From the NCBI GenBank assembly GCA_947177885.1, contig CAMWWF010000113.1, positions 1-8,405 of the forward strand: DNA of 8,405 nt, given 5' to 3'. The translations under genes and the position numbers were made by a program. Every line of letters starts with the position of its first letter. The stretch's first letter is position 1. This stretch comes from an uncultured Lachnospiraceae bacterium. Lineage in GTDB: Bacteria > Bacillota_A > Clostridia > Lachnospirales > Lachnospiraceae. The notes beneath the pieces were generated by a model that saw only the letters and a program-made list of their open reading frames with translations, made no database searches and had not been told where the DNA came from. Below, in pieces: positions 1 to 6,577 of this stretch.

Positions 1-149
1 CTTTTTGATTCAGCAGGGGTGGCTTTGATCTGTATGAACCGGTAGCTGAAAGATAAACCGGAAGCAATCCTGGCGGCTTCAAGAATGGATCTTACGGAGC
101 CTGACAAGAGAAAGAAATGAACGGCAATTACATAACCCATAAACCGGAA
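1..149. other. Left-edge region without a recognisable gene
   Basis: No plus-strand frame is open across this stretch. Frame 1 has a stop at 43-45 and then reads about 24 codons to a TGA at 118-120; I recognise neither piece. On the minus strand a frame is open from an ATG at 140-138 to the left edge (about 46 codons), but it has no ribosome binding site and no family I can name. This may be the tail or relic of something lying outside the window, or simply non-coding DNA. Confidence 0.4.
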
Positions 150-186
150 AGTGTAAAGTCTTTATCAAATATAGAGACTTTACACT
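150..186. repeat. Perfect 12-base inverted repeat upstream of the two-component system
   Basis: The arms AGTGTAAAGTCT (150-161) and AGACTTTACACT (175-186) are exact reverse complements around a 13-base AT-rich spacer. The element ends 6 bases before the direct-repeat operator candidate at 192. It is AT-rich with no strong T-run after it, so it is a poor intrinsic terminator, though weak termination in either direction cannot be excluded. The left arm runs into a smaller palindrome, TAAAG-T-CTTTA (154-164). A related palindrome precedes the ABC genes at 3209-3226, which favours a protein-binding role over a terminator. Confidence 0.6.
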
Positions 187-191
187 ATTTA

Positions 192-212
192 TTTGAGAAA
201 TAATTGAGATTT
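192..212 (+). promoter_or_regulatory. Putative response-regulator operator (direct repeat), regulator promoter
   Basis: Two TTGAGA half-sites at 193-198 and 204-209 repeat with an 11-base period, flanked by T and TTT. The same 21-base element, differing at one position, lies at 3295-3315 before the ABC ATPase gene. Tandem direct repeats one helical turn apart are the usual DNA target of OmpR/PhoB-type regulators. I infer that the product of the gene at 267 binds here and autoregulates. Binding itself is not demonstrated by the sequence. Confidence 0.6.
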
Positions 213-231
213 ATGCTGTAAACTATAAAAT
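204..231 (+). promoter_or_regulatory. Promoter region of the two-component operon
   Basis: Two readings are possible. TTGAGA (204-209) with 16 bases to TAAAAT (226-231) is a conventional sigma-A-like promoter. Alternatively TAAACT (219-224), 9 bases after the second half-site, matches the placement of TATACT relative to the twin operator at 3295-3315. That would make this an activator-dependent promoter with the operator covering the -35 region. Either way transcription would begin about 235-240, ahead of the GGGAGG ribosome binding site at 252-257. Confidence 0.5.
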
Positions 232-266
232 AGTATTTTTCAACTGTCATCGGGAGGTGGTATGAC

Positions 267-941
267 ATGCAGGAAAAGATCTTGATCGTGGATGATGAAA
301 GGGGCGTTGTGGATATGCTGAAAAGTTATTTTGAAATGCGTTCCTTCCAGGTTTATACAGCCTGCAGCGGCGAAGCGGCGCTGCAGCAGGCGGCGAAGAA
401 TCCCGATATTGTGCTTCTGGATATCAACATGCCGGGTATGGACGGTCTGACTGTCTGTGAAAAGATCCGGGATCACATTTCCTGTCCCATCCTGTTCCTT
501 ACGGCGCGCATCGAGACCGCCGATAAGATCAGGGGGTTCCAGGCCGGCGGGGATGATTATATTGTGAAGCCCTTTGACATAGAGGAACTGGGGGCAAGGG
601 TAGCGGCTCATCTGCGGCGGGAAAACCGGAAGCAGGAACAGTCCGTTCTGCGCTTTTACGGGGATATGGTCATTGATTATTCCAGGCGCGAGGTATCCGT
701 TAACGGAACTTTGGTCACTCTGTCCCGGAAGGAATTTGACATTGTGGAGCTTCTTTCCCTTCATGCGGGACAGGTCTTTGACCGTGAGCGCATTTATGAC
801 ATTGTCTGGGGTCTGGAGGGGGAGGGCAGCAGCGATACCATTATGGAGCATATCAGGAAAATACGGGGCAAGTTTGCCGGGGTATCGCTTCACGGCTATA
901 TAGAAACGGTCTGGGGGGTGGGGTATAAATGGAATGGATAA
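267..941 (+). CDS. OmpR/PhoB-family response regulator
   Basis: This 224-residue protein is a DNA-binding transcription factor, activated by phosphoryl transfer from its partner kinase encoded just downstream. The receiver domain (about 3-118) has the full active site: acidic pair D9/D10, phospho-acceptor D52 in LLDINMPGMDG, T79 and K101 before P102. The C-terminal winged-helix domain (about 128-222) shows the OmpR signature, with LSRKEFDIVELL, a recognition-helix region SSDTIMEHIRKIRGK and the closing VWGVGYKW. The length is normal for the family. The start at 267 is chosen because GGGAGG (252-257) lies 9 bases upstream; an ATG at 262 is out of frame. The gene overlaps the kinase gene by 13 bases, so the two are translationally linked. 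Promoter architecture shared with the ABC genes suggests it controls itself and the exporter. The family assignment is certain; the regulon is inferred. Confidence 0.96.
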   Translation: MQEKILIVDDERGVVDMLKSYFEMRSFQVYTACSGEAALQQAAKNPDIVLLDINMPGMDGLTVCEKIRDHISCPILFLTARIETADKIRGFQAGGDDYIVKPFDIEELGARVAAHLRRENRKQEQSVLRFYGDMVIDYSRREVSVNGTLVTLSRKEFDIVELLSLHAGQVFDRERIYDIVWGLEGEGSSDTIMEHIRKIRGKFAGVSLHGYIETVWGVGYKWNG

Positions 942-2173
942 AGCACATGAGATTAAAGAGGGTGCTGTTCACCATAGCCTTTGTCAATCTTTTCATTGCC
1001 GCCCTGCTTTCTGTTTTCTCCTTCTGGGCATGTATGAAATTAAGCGTGAGAATATCGCCGCACTCTGTGGAGATCCGTATGAATTCCGGAGCCCTTGAGG
1101 TGGCAGAAAGTGAAGTCACCGCTCCGCCTTCCGAGGCAGCTATTACAGACGATATTTTCGCGGTGCTGCAAATGGTTCTGCCCATAGTCTTCTTTGTGAT
1201 CGCGATGCTTGTCACGGCGGCTCTGTTCTATCGTCTGAAGCTGAAGGAACCTCTGGAAATTCTGACAAAGGGCGCCACCCGCATTATGGAAAATGATCTG
1301 GATTTTACGATCGAAGCGGGGGCGGAGGATGAGCTGGGACAGCTTTGCTCCGCGTTTGAGACAATGCGGCAGTCCCTTCTGAAAAACAACCGCGAATTAT
1401 GGCGGCAGACGGAGGAAAGAAAGCGCCTGAACGCGGCATTCTCCCATGACCTGCGGAACCCGCTGACGGTCCTGAAGGGATCCGTCAAAATGGCGAAGCA
1501 GTGCTGTGGGAAGATGTGTTCGGGGCACGAAGATGATGTGAAGGAGTCCTTCCTGTCAGAGACTATTGCGGAAAATGACATTTCGGAAAGAAAGGTAAAA
1601 AAAGATTCCGCAGAAATTCTCATGGAACATCTGATTCGCATGGAAGATTATACACAGCGGATCGAACGTTATGTGGAAGTTATGAGCAGCGTGGAAAAAC
1701 TGGAGGAAATAGCGGTTGAGAAGGCACCTGTGGATTGGAGTATGCTGACCGGAGAACTGGAGAACGCCATGCGTTTTGTGGTCTCGGACAGCGGCAGGCA
1801 GCTTTCCTTCAGCAGCGAGGGAGACGGAGCAGTCATTTTTCCGGATAAAAATATATTGTTCCAGATTGCGGAAAATCTTTTGTCAAACGCGGTACGGTTT
1901 GCAGAGAGGCAGATTTCCGTCAGGCTGACTCTTGACGGGAATACGCTGTCTCTGGAAGTGGCCGATGACGGCCCCGGATTCCCGGCGGAACTTTTGAAAA
2001 GCGGCGTGAAACCTTTCCAAAAGGGAAATGAAGATTCCGGGCATTTCGGGATGGGACTGTACATCTGCGATCTGCTCTGTCGGAAACACGGGGGCAGCCT
2101 GAGCATGCGGAATATCCGGTCAGGCGCATCTGTGTGTGCTGTTCTGAAAGGAATAAGAGACCTAGGGCGTTGA
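929..2173 (+). CDS. Membrane sensor histidine kinase
   Basis: This 414-residue kinase should phosphorylate the regulator encoded immediately upstream. Layout: TM1 about 12-36, a short extracytoplasmic segment about 37-75, TM2 about 77-101, a HAMP-like linker about 101-155, and a HisKA helix with phospho-acceptor H173 in AFSHDLRNPL. The ATP-binding domain (about 270-412) has an N-box with N316/N320 (ENLLSNA), a G1 box DDGPGF (346-351) and a G2-type GHFGMGLYIC (371-380). The sensing loop of only about 38 residues has no recognisable ligand-binding fold. Between the two dimerisation helices, about 190-228 is a longer, highly charged stretch with three clustered cysteines (C192, C193, C197). ATG 929 follows a G-rich stretch within the regulator gene and overlaps its end; M7 (947) is an alternative start. 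The architecture is VanS-like rather than the loop-less BceS type. The actual stimulus is unknown; context suggests an envelope-active compound. Confidence 0.95.
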   Translation: MEWIKHMRLKRVLFTIAFVNLFIAALLSVFSFWACMKLSVRISPHSVEIRMNSGALEVAESEVTAPPSEAAITDDIFAVLQMVLPIVFFVIAMLVTAALFYRLKLKEPLEILTKGATRIMENDLDFTIEAGAEDELGQLCSAFETMRQSLLKNNRELWRQTEERKRLNAAFSHDLRNPLTVLKGSVKMAKQCCGKMCSGHEDDVKESFLSETIAENDISERKVKKDSAEILMEHLIRMEDYTQRIERYVEVMSSVEKLEEIAVEKAPVDWSMLTGELENAMRFVVSDSGRQLSFSSEGDGAVIFPDKNILFQIAENLLSNAVRFAERQISVRLTLDGNTLSLEVADDGPGFPAELLKSGVKPFQKGNEDSGHFGMGLYICDLLCRKHGGSLSMRNIRSGASVCAVLKGIRDLGR

Positions 2174-2198
2174 CTTCGTGGAGGGAAATCGATATACT
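2170..2198 (+). promoter_or_regulatory. Strong sigma-A-like promoter overlapping the kinase stop codon
   Basis: TTGACT (2170-2175) and TATACT (2193-2198) are separated by exactly 17 bases. The kinase stop TGA (2171-2173) lies inside the -35 box. The element aligns without gaps to the promoter at 6578-6606 before the second AAA-ATPase-like gene: same spacing, identical -10 and a shared GGAAA in the spacer. I infer that it is the original promoter of the gene whose 3' end remains at 2257-2607. It could now drive that remnant and the reductase-like gene at 2604. Confidence 0.6.
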
Positions 2199-2256
2199 GA
2201 ATGTATACTCGTGAGCGTATTTATTTGCTGTTTTTTGTGCTGCTTGTTCTGCATTT

Positions 2257-2607
2257 AAGGACTTTGGCCGTTATGATGTAATACTGGAACCGAAAACGGC
2301 ATCCGGTTCGGCTCCTCTGATGCCGGATCATGACGCGGTCATTCTGGAATTCAAGGTGCAGGATGCGGAAGAGAAGGACCTGAATGACACGGTACGGGAG
2401 GCGCTGCGGCAGATAGAGGAAAAGGGATACCGGGAAAATCTTGTGGCAAAAGGGATTCCCAAAGAACGCATACGGAAGTATGGTTTTGCTTTCTGCGGCA
2501 AAAAAGTCCTGATCGGCGGCGAAAATTTTGAAAGCGGTGCGATGCCCGGAACCAATATTTCAGGATCAGGGATGCGTGCCGGTATTAAAGGAGACAATGT
2601 AACATGA
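2257..2607 (+). pseudogene. 3' remnant of an AAA-ATPase-like/PD-(D/E)XK nuclease gene
   Basis: From 2257 the frame reads KDFGRYDVILEP and, after a short insertion, DHDAVILEFKVQ, then a helical tail ending GKKVLIGG. This is the C-terminal nuclease-like domain of the multicopy AAA-ATPase-like family. It carries the D of RYDV and the E-x-K of LEFK that form the PD-(D/E)XK site. It is clearly homologous to the end of the gene at 6661-7752. The whole ATPase part is missing: 2199-2256 is a T-rich leader with no homology to that part. The only in-frame ATG is at 2320, after the RYDV aspartate, with no ribosome binding site. Past the usual end near 2520 the frame runs on through unrelated sequence and stops at 2605-2607, overlapping the next gene by four bases (ATGA). 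The relic status is well supported; residual translation cannot be excluded. Confidence 0.8.
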
Positions 2608-3134
2608 GAAAAATCAGTTTATTTATTGCGATGAGTCTTGATGGATATATTGCGGATAGCAAGGGCGGTGTCGATTGGCTGCAGGGACAAGGCAGCGATA
2701 ATGAGAATATTGACGTCTACTCTGAATTTGTAAAAAATATTGATACCATTTTAATGGGATGGAATACTTATCATCAAGTTGTCACTGAACTTTCACCCAA
2801 TGAGTGGATATATAACGATTTTACGACTTATGTTATTACGCATAATGAGCAGACTTCCTCTGAAAAAATTCGATTTGTAAATATAGATCCTGTTTATTTG
2901 GCAAAAAGCTTAAAAGAAAAAAGCGGAAAAGATATATGGATATGTGGTGGAGCCAATCTTATCCAACAGTTAGTCAATGAGGATTTGATCGACTGCTATT
3001 ATATTACTGTAGTTCCAACGCTTTTGGGCACCGGTATCCGGCTTTTTGAAAATGCAAAACAGGAGATCCGGTTGAGATTACTTCACACACAGTCATATAA
3101 TGGTATGACGGACTTGATCTATACGCGAAGATAA
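2604..3134 (+). CDS. Dihydrofolate reductase/RibD C-terminal-like family protein
   Basis: The 176-residue protein belongs to the small cytoplasmic DHFR-like/RibD-C family (YyaP/YwjB type), whose members bind NADPH and probably reduce small substrates. The opening ISLFIAMSLDGYIAD (4-18), ILMGWNTYHQV (49-59), WICGGANLIQQL (112-123) and YYITVVPTLLGTG (132-144) are the family's cofactor-fold landmarks, including the G115-G116 pair. The length is typical and the protein appears complete. The start at 2604 is supported by AAAGGAGA (2587-2594), 9 bases upstream. The start codon overlaps the stop of the truncated AAA-family frame (ATGA), so expression may depend on the promoter at 2170. Much of the gene is visibly richer in A and T than the flanking kinase and ABC genes, which suggests separate acquisition. 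The substrate cannot be told from sequence; folate-antagonist resistance should not be assumed, because most members of this family are not FolA. Confidence 0.9.
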   Translation: MRKISLFIAMSLDGYIADSKGGVDWLQGQGSDNENIDVYSEFVKNIDTILMGWNTYHQVVTELSPNEWIYNDFTTYVITHNEQTSSEKIRFVNIDPVYLAKSLKEKSGKDIWICGGANLIQQLVNEDLIDCYYITVVPTLLGTGIRLFENAKQEIRLRLLHTQSYNGMTDLIYTRR

Positions 3135-3208
3135 ATCCCCGGTTTGTAAAACGGTTAAATGGGCAGCAGAAACACTTTTTCGAAGCGGAAAGCCGTAACA
3201 ATTACTTG

Positions 3209-3226
3209 CTGTAAAGGTCTTTACAG
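3209..3226. repeat. Perfect 8-base inverted repeat in the ABC upstream region
   Basis: CTGTAAAG (3209-3216) and CTTTACAG (3219-3226) are exact reverse complements two bases apart. With so short a spacer it is better read as a protein-binding palindrome than as a hairpin. It shares the core TGTAAAG plus TCTTTA with the inverted repeat at 150-186. It lies about 69 bases upstream of the direct-repeat operator at 3295, against 6 bases for the first element, so the two are not in equivalent positions. Confidence 0.5.
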
Positions 3227-3250
3227 TAAACCTCCGGACTTTCATGCGTG

Positions 3251-3310
3251 GTGAACATAAAAGTAAAAGAAAATATTCTGATCGGCGGCGACGGTTTGAG
3301 AAAAAATTGA
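3251..3310 (+). pseudogene. Possible tiny third relic of the AAA-ATPase-like family 3' end
   Basis: A short open stretch reads KENILIGGDGLRKN before a TGA at 3308-3310. This resembles the GKKVLIGGENFES tail of the remnant at 2257-2607. Fourteen bases, CTGATCGGCGGCGA, are identical at 3278-3291 and 2509-2522. Nothing further upstream resembles the family. It could be a scar left by recombination between paralogues, or chance; the stretch is too short to decide. Confidence 0.25.
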
Positions 3311-3315
3311 GATTT
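3295..3315 (+). promoter_or_regulatory. Putative response-regulator operator (direct repeat), ABC promoter
   Basis: Half-sites TTGAGA at 3296-3301 and 3307-3312 are 11 bases apart within a 21-base block that matches 192-212 at 20 of 21 positions. A TATACT -10 candidate begins 9 bases after the second half-site, exactly as TAAACT does in the first copy. I infer this to be the binding site of the regulator encoded at 267-941. Confidence 0.62.
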
Positions 3316-3321
3316 GTTTTT

Positions 3322-3327
3322 TATACT
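3322..3327 (+). promoter_or_regulatory. -10 element of the ABC transporter promoter
   Basis: TATACT matches the sigma-A -10 consensus at five of six bases. No good -35 lies at 16-18 bases; the nearest TTGAGA copies end 20 and 9 bases upstream and belong to the direct repeat. A good -10 without a -35, behind a regulator site, is typical of an activator-dependent promoter. Transcription would start near 3334, giving a short leader with the ribosome binding site at 3344-3350. Confidence 0.5.
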
Positions 3328-3358
3328 CTTCTTATCAAAGGATAAGGAGAGTATTTTT

Positions 3359-4075
3359 ATGGATATTAAAGTCACTGATATCTCAAAAGTCTACGGAGCC
3401 GGTGAAAGCAGGGTGGTGGCTCTGGATCACGCGGACATGACCATTCATGAAGGCGATTTCATTTCTATCATGGGACCCTCCGGCAGCGGGAAAAGCACTC
3501 TGCTCCACATCATCAGCGGACTGGACGCGCCCACTTCCGGAACGGTGCTGTATGGAACCACGGATATTCACAACGGCAGTGATAAAGAGCTGTCCACCTT
3601 TCGGCGCAGAAAGATCGGATTTATCTTTCAACAGTTTAATTTGCTGCCGGTGCTTTCCGCACGGGAGAATATCATAATGCCGCTTTTGCTGGACAGGCAG
3701 CAGCCGGATGAAAACTATCTGCGGGAAGTTACGGCATTACTGGGATTAAATGCCCGTATGACGCATCTGCCCCACCAGCTTTCCGGCGGGCAGCAGCAGC
3801 GTGTGGCCATCGCCCGGGCTCTGATCGCGAAACCGGATATCATTTTTGCGGATGAACCTACCGGAAATCTTGACAGCAGGAGTGGTGGAGAGGTAATGAA
3901 AATGTTGTGTGATATTCGGGAGAAAATGAAGAAGACGCTGGTCATCATTACCCATGACCCGAGGATCGCGGAGATGGCGGAACGCCGCTTTGCCATTGTT
4001 GACGGTGTGCTTTCGGAGACAAGTGTACGGAAGGAAGATTTTTTCAGATCGGGAAGTACGAGAAAAATTTTCTGA
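3359..4075 (+). CDS. ABC transporter ATP-binding protein (MacB/BceA/LolD-like)
   Basis: This 238-residue ATPase should power the permease encoded next to it, at the cytoplasmic face of the membrane. All nucleotide-binding motifs are intact: Walker A GPSGSGKST (39-47), Q-loop Q91 in FIFQQFNLL, signature LSGGQQQR (141-148), Walker B IIFADE (161-166) with catalytic E166, D-loop NLD (170-172) and switch H199. The sequence is of the macrolide-exporter/antimicrobial-peptide class that pairs with FtsX-type permeases. ATG 3359 is chosen because AAGGAGA (3344-3350) lies 8 bases upstream; an in-frame TTG at 3314 would add 15 unlikely residues and overlap the operator and promoter. It is followed after 19 bases by the permease gene, forming an operon. 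The promoter carries the same operator as the two-component genes, suggesting induction by that system. The substrate is unknown. Confidence 0.95.
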   Translation: MDIKVTDISKVYGAGESRVVALDHADMTIHEGDFISIMGPSGSGKSTLLHIISGLDAPTSGTVLYGTTDIHNGSDKELSTFRRRKIGFIFQQFNLLPVLSARENIIMPLLLDRQQPDENYLREVTALLGLNARMTHLPHQLSGGQQQRVAIARALIAKPDIIFADEPTGNLDSRSGGEVMKMLCDIREKMKKTLVIITHDPRIAEMAERRFAIVDGVLSETSVRKEDFFRSGSTRKIF

Positions 4076-4094
4076 GAAAGGGATGGAAGTTAGA

Positions 4095-6569
4095 ATGAGA
4101 TCATATTTAAATCTTGCATGGAAAGAGTTAAAGGCGCAGCGGGTGACGGCAGTTCTGATCCTGATCGCCGTTATCCTGTCTACGATCATGACGACTGTGA
4201 TCGGTCAGTCCATAGGTATTTTACAGTCTATGCGTGTGGAACAGGCCGCAGGGCTGAACGGCGATCGATATGCCACTTTTCACCAGCTCACCGGAGAGCA
4301 GGCGGCATTGCTTCACGGGGATGACCGCCTGTATGATGTGGGAGACATACTGACCATTGGCAGCATGGAGCTTGGAAACAGCGGATTGACCCTGTTTCTG
4401 CGGGAATATCACGATAATACGCTGTCCATGTATCCGGGTTTGGGCAGGGTAAAAGAAGGCCGTCTTCCGGAGAGGGAGAACGAGATCGCCCTTCCGGAGG
4501 ATGCGTTAAAGGTTCTTGGCCTGGATGCGTCTGTGGGGGATACCGTTTCCCTGGGACTCTCCATCAATACCATGGACGGCTATGATCCGGCATATGATTA
4601 TACGGCGGATTTTGTACTGACAGCCGTACTGGAGAGCAATTATATAGGGTATGCCACCGGCACAGTGGACGGCATTGTGGGAAACGGCGCGGCGGTGAAG
4701 CTGCTGCCGGAGAGATATCAGCTTTTTTCCACGGATTTTAAGACACACAGCAAGACGGATTTCCAGGAAATTGTCAATGACCTTGCAGCCGCGCTGAATG
4801 TGGAAGAGCGCTATATCCAGTACAACTGGGTACTTCTGGATGCCCTTGGCATTTCCTATGACGAGGACGGGAGCATGGACGGGAATATCGGCTTTCCCTT
4901 TATGACATTGGCCTGTATCCTGGTAGGGATACTGGTGTTGTCGGCGGCGGGGCTGGTGATCTATAACATTCTGAAGATTTCCGTCACAAAGCGGATCAGG
5001 GAATACGGAACGCTTCGCGCAATGGGAGGTGAGCGGGGACAGATTTATGGCCTTGTTTCCCTGCAGCTGCTGATCCTCTGCGGTATCGGGATTCCCGTGG
5101 GCCTGTTGCTGGGGGTTCTCTCCGCAAAAGGTGTTCTGACTGCAGCCACAGGCATGCTGAACCCGGAATTATTTATGGCGGGAAGCACGGAAGAACTAAA
5201 TGCCGCCATTGATTCCGTTCATACGGGAAATATACTTTTTATGCTAATGAGCATAGCTGTCACGCTGCTCTTTGCCATGATGGCGGCTTTCCCGGCAGCC
5301 CGATATGCCTCCCGGGTGTCACCCACAGTTGCCATGTCGGGGACAACCGTGAAAATAAAAAGGCGGGTAAGGAAAAATAAGAAAATATTTCATTTTGAAG
5401 CATATTACGCAGGGCTTAACCTGAGACGGGGGCGGGGCAGGACTGTGATCACAATCCTTTCCCTTGTCATGAGCATCACGGTCTATATTGCACTGCAGAG
5501 CTTTACTTCACTGCTGGATGCCGGCAGCCGGGTACAGGCCATGCATTCCGGAGACTATGCCGTCACAAACGAAACCATGGGTATCCCCGGGAAGGCGGTG
5601 GAGGCAATGAGAACGCAGGAGCTGGTGGAGAGCCTTTCCACGTCAAAGCTGACAGTCTTTGATTCGGGAGAGACGCTGCCTTTTCGCACGGATCTGGTCA
5701 CACAGTCCCATGAGACATTGCAGATTGCCAGTGTAAATGCAGAGAGAGCTTTTTCACTCTTTCCGGGGCTGACCCAACAGGAGAAAGAAGATTTCCTCGC
5801 GGGGAAGGCATGTCTGGTCAAAAATCCCACTGCTTTTTCCTATGGCGATATGGAGATCACATTTACACAGCTTGGGGCAGGGGATGTGATCACCATGGGA
5901 GACTTCCCGATGCGCGTGGCAGGGGTGGTGGATTTTCCTGTTACCATCAATAACGAAGGCTTTACCAATGGAGTACAGGTTATAGTGAGTGATGAGGTTT
6001 ATGAGTCCTTGATTGGAAATGACCGTTATTCCGAAATCTATCCCTTATTGAAGGAAAATGCGGATGCGGAAGCCTTTGAGAACTGGATGGATGACTGGTG
6101 CGGAGATGCCCCGGGGACACACTGGCTCTCTTACCGCCAGTCCGACGCCCAGATGGAGGAGAGCTTTGAGCAGATCCGGATGCTGTGTCTTGCGCTGATC
6201 CTTTTTGTGGGGATCATTGGTATCCTGAATATCATTAATACGGTTTACAGTAATATCCATACCCGCGTGGCCGAGATCGGTATGCAGAGGGCCATCGGAA
6301 TGAGCCGGGGCAGCCTGTATAAGACATTTCTCTGGGAGGGCGCATATTATGGCATATTTGCGTCCCTGATGGGAGCGGCGCTGGGATATATCTGTGTGCT
6401 GTTCATCGGGGCGGCGCAAACGGATACCCTGCAGCTTGTGCCGGTGCCCTTTGGGGTGATCGGGGAGGCTGCGGTGCTGTCTGTGGCGGCATGCCTGATC
6501 GCAACGGCGGTTCCCCTGCGGTCCATCGCGAAGATGAGTATCGTGGAATCTATTGAGAATGTGGAGTGA
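4095..6569 (+). CDS. FtsX-like ABC transporter permease (two FtsX domains)
   Basis: The 824-residue membrane protein is the partner of the ATPase encoded upstream. Layout: TM1 about 17-37, a large extracytoplasmic domain about 38-265, a first FtsX core with TM2-4 (about 270-292, 320-342, 379-402), TM5 about 450-470, a second extracytoplasmic domain about 471-690, and a second FtsX core with TM6-8 (about 696-718, 751-772, 786-808). Each core contains the family's cytoplasmic loop (KRIREYGTLRAMGG and TRVAEIGMQRAIGMSRG). Eight predicted segments in a 4+4 plan differ from the ten-TM BceB type and are closer to the duplicated lantibiotic or lipoprotein-type permeases. ATG 4095 is preferred: it has AAAGGG (4077-4082) 12 bases upstream and gives MRSYLNLAWKELK, typical of the family. 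ATG 4083 would have that motif directly against it. Such pairs export or expel peptides and other amphiphiles; a specific ligand cannot be named. Confidence 0.93.
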   Translation: MRSYLNLAWKELKAQRVTAVLILIAVILSTIMTTVIGQSIGILQSMRVEQAAGLNGDRYATFHQLTGEQAALLHGDDRLYDVGDILTIGSMELGNSGLTLFLREYHDNTLSMYPGLGRVKEGRLPERENEIALPEDALKVLGLDASVGDTVSLGLSINTMDGYDPAYDYTADFVLTAVLESNYIGYATGTVDGIVGNGAAVKLLPERYQLFSTDFKTHSKTDFQEIVNDLAAALNVEERYIQYNWVLLDALGISYDEDGSMDGNIGFPFMTLACILVGILVLSAAGLVIYNILKISVTKRIREYGTLRAMGGERGQIYGLVSLQLLILCGIGIPVGLLLGVLSAKGVLTAATGMLNPELFMAGSTEELNAAIDSVHTGNILFMLMSIAVTLLFAMMAAFPAARYASRVSPTVAMSGTTVKIKRRVRKNKKIFHFEAYYAGLNLRRGRGRTVITILSLVMSITVYIALQSFTSLLDAGSRVQAMHSGDYAVTNETMGIPGKAVEAMRTQELVESLSTSKLTVFDSGETLPFRTDLVTQSHETLQIASVNAERAFSLFPGLTQQEKEDFLAGKACLVKNPTAFSYGDMEITFTQLGAGDVITMGDFPMRVAGVVDFPVTINNEGFTNGVQVIVSDEVYESLIGNDRYSEIYPLLKENADAEAFENWMDDWCGDAPGTHWLSYRQSDAQMEESFEQIRMLCLALILFVGIIGILNIINTVYSNIHTRVAEIGMQRAIGMSRGSLYKTFLWEGAYYGIFASLMGAALGYICVLFIGAAQTDTLQLVPVPFGVIGEAAVLSVAACLIATAVPLRSIAKMSIVESIENVE

Positions 6570-6577
6570 AAATATTT

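Noticed and set aside
3..140. Minus-strand frame open to the left edge (about 46 codons)
   Set aside because: It has no ribosome binding site before its ATG, no recognisable family, and is short enough to be open by chance.
240..893. Long minus-strand open frame (217 codons) opposite the response regulator gene
   Set aside because: It is antisense to a fully motif-supported regulator gene, has no recognisable domain and arises from the codon bias of the plus strand.
3135..3155. Possible terminator hairpin after the reductase-like gene (CCGGTTT with AAAACGG)
   Set aside because: The arms contain an internal mismatch around a 2-base loop and no T-run follows.
3159..3254. Small plus-strand frame of 31 codons (starting MGSRNTFSKRK) in the gap before the ABC genes
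   Set aside because: There is no ribosome binding site, no recognisable leader-peptide features, and it runs through the 3209-3226 palindrome.
3954..4094. N-terminal extension of the permease frame upstream of 4083/4095
   Set aside because: It overlaps the end of the ATPase gene, has no fitting ribosome binding site and encodes an arginine-rich stretch unlike the family's N-terminus.
3746..4189. Minus-strand frames opposite the ABC ATPase and the start of the permease
   Set aside because: They are shadows of strongly supported plus-strand genes, with no ribosome binding site or recognisable motifs.
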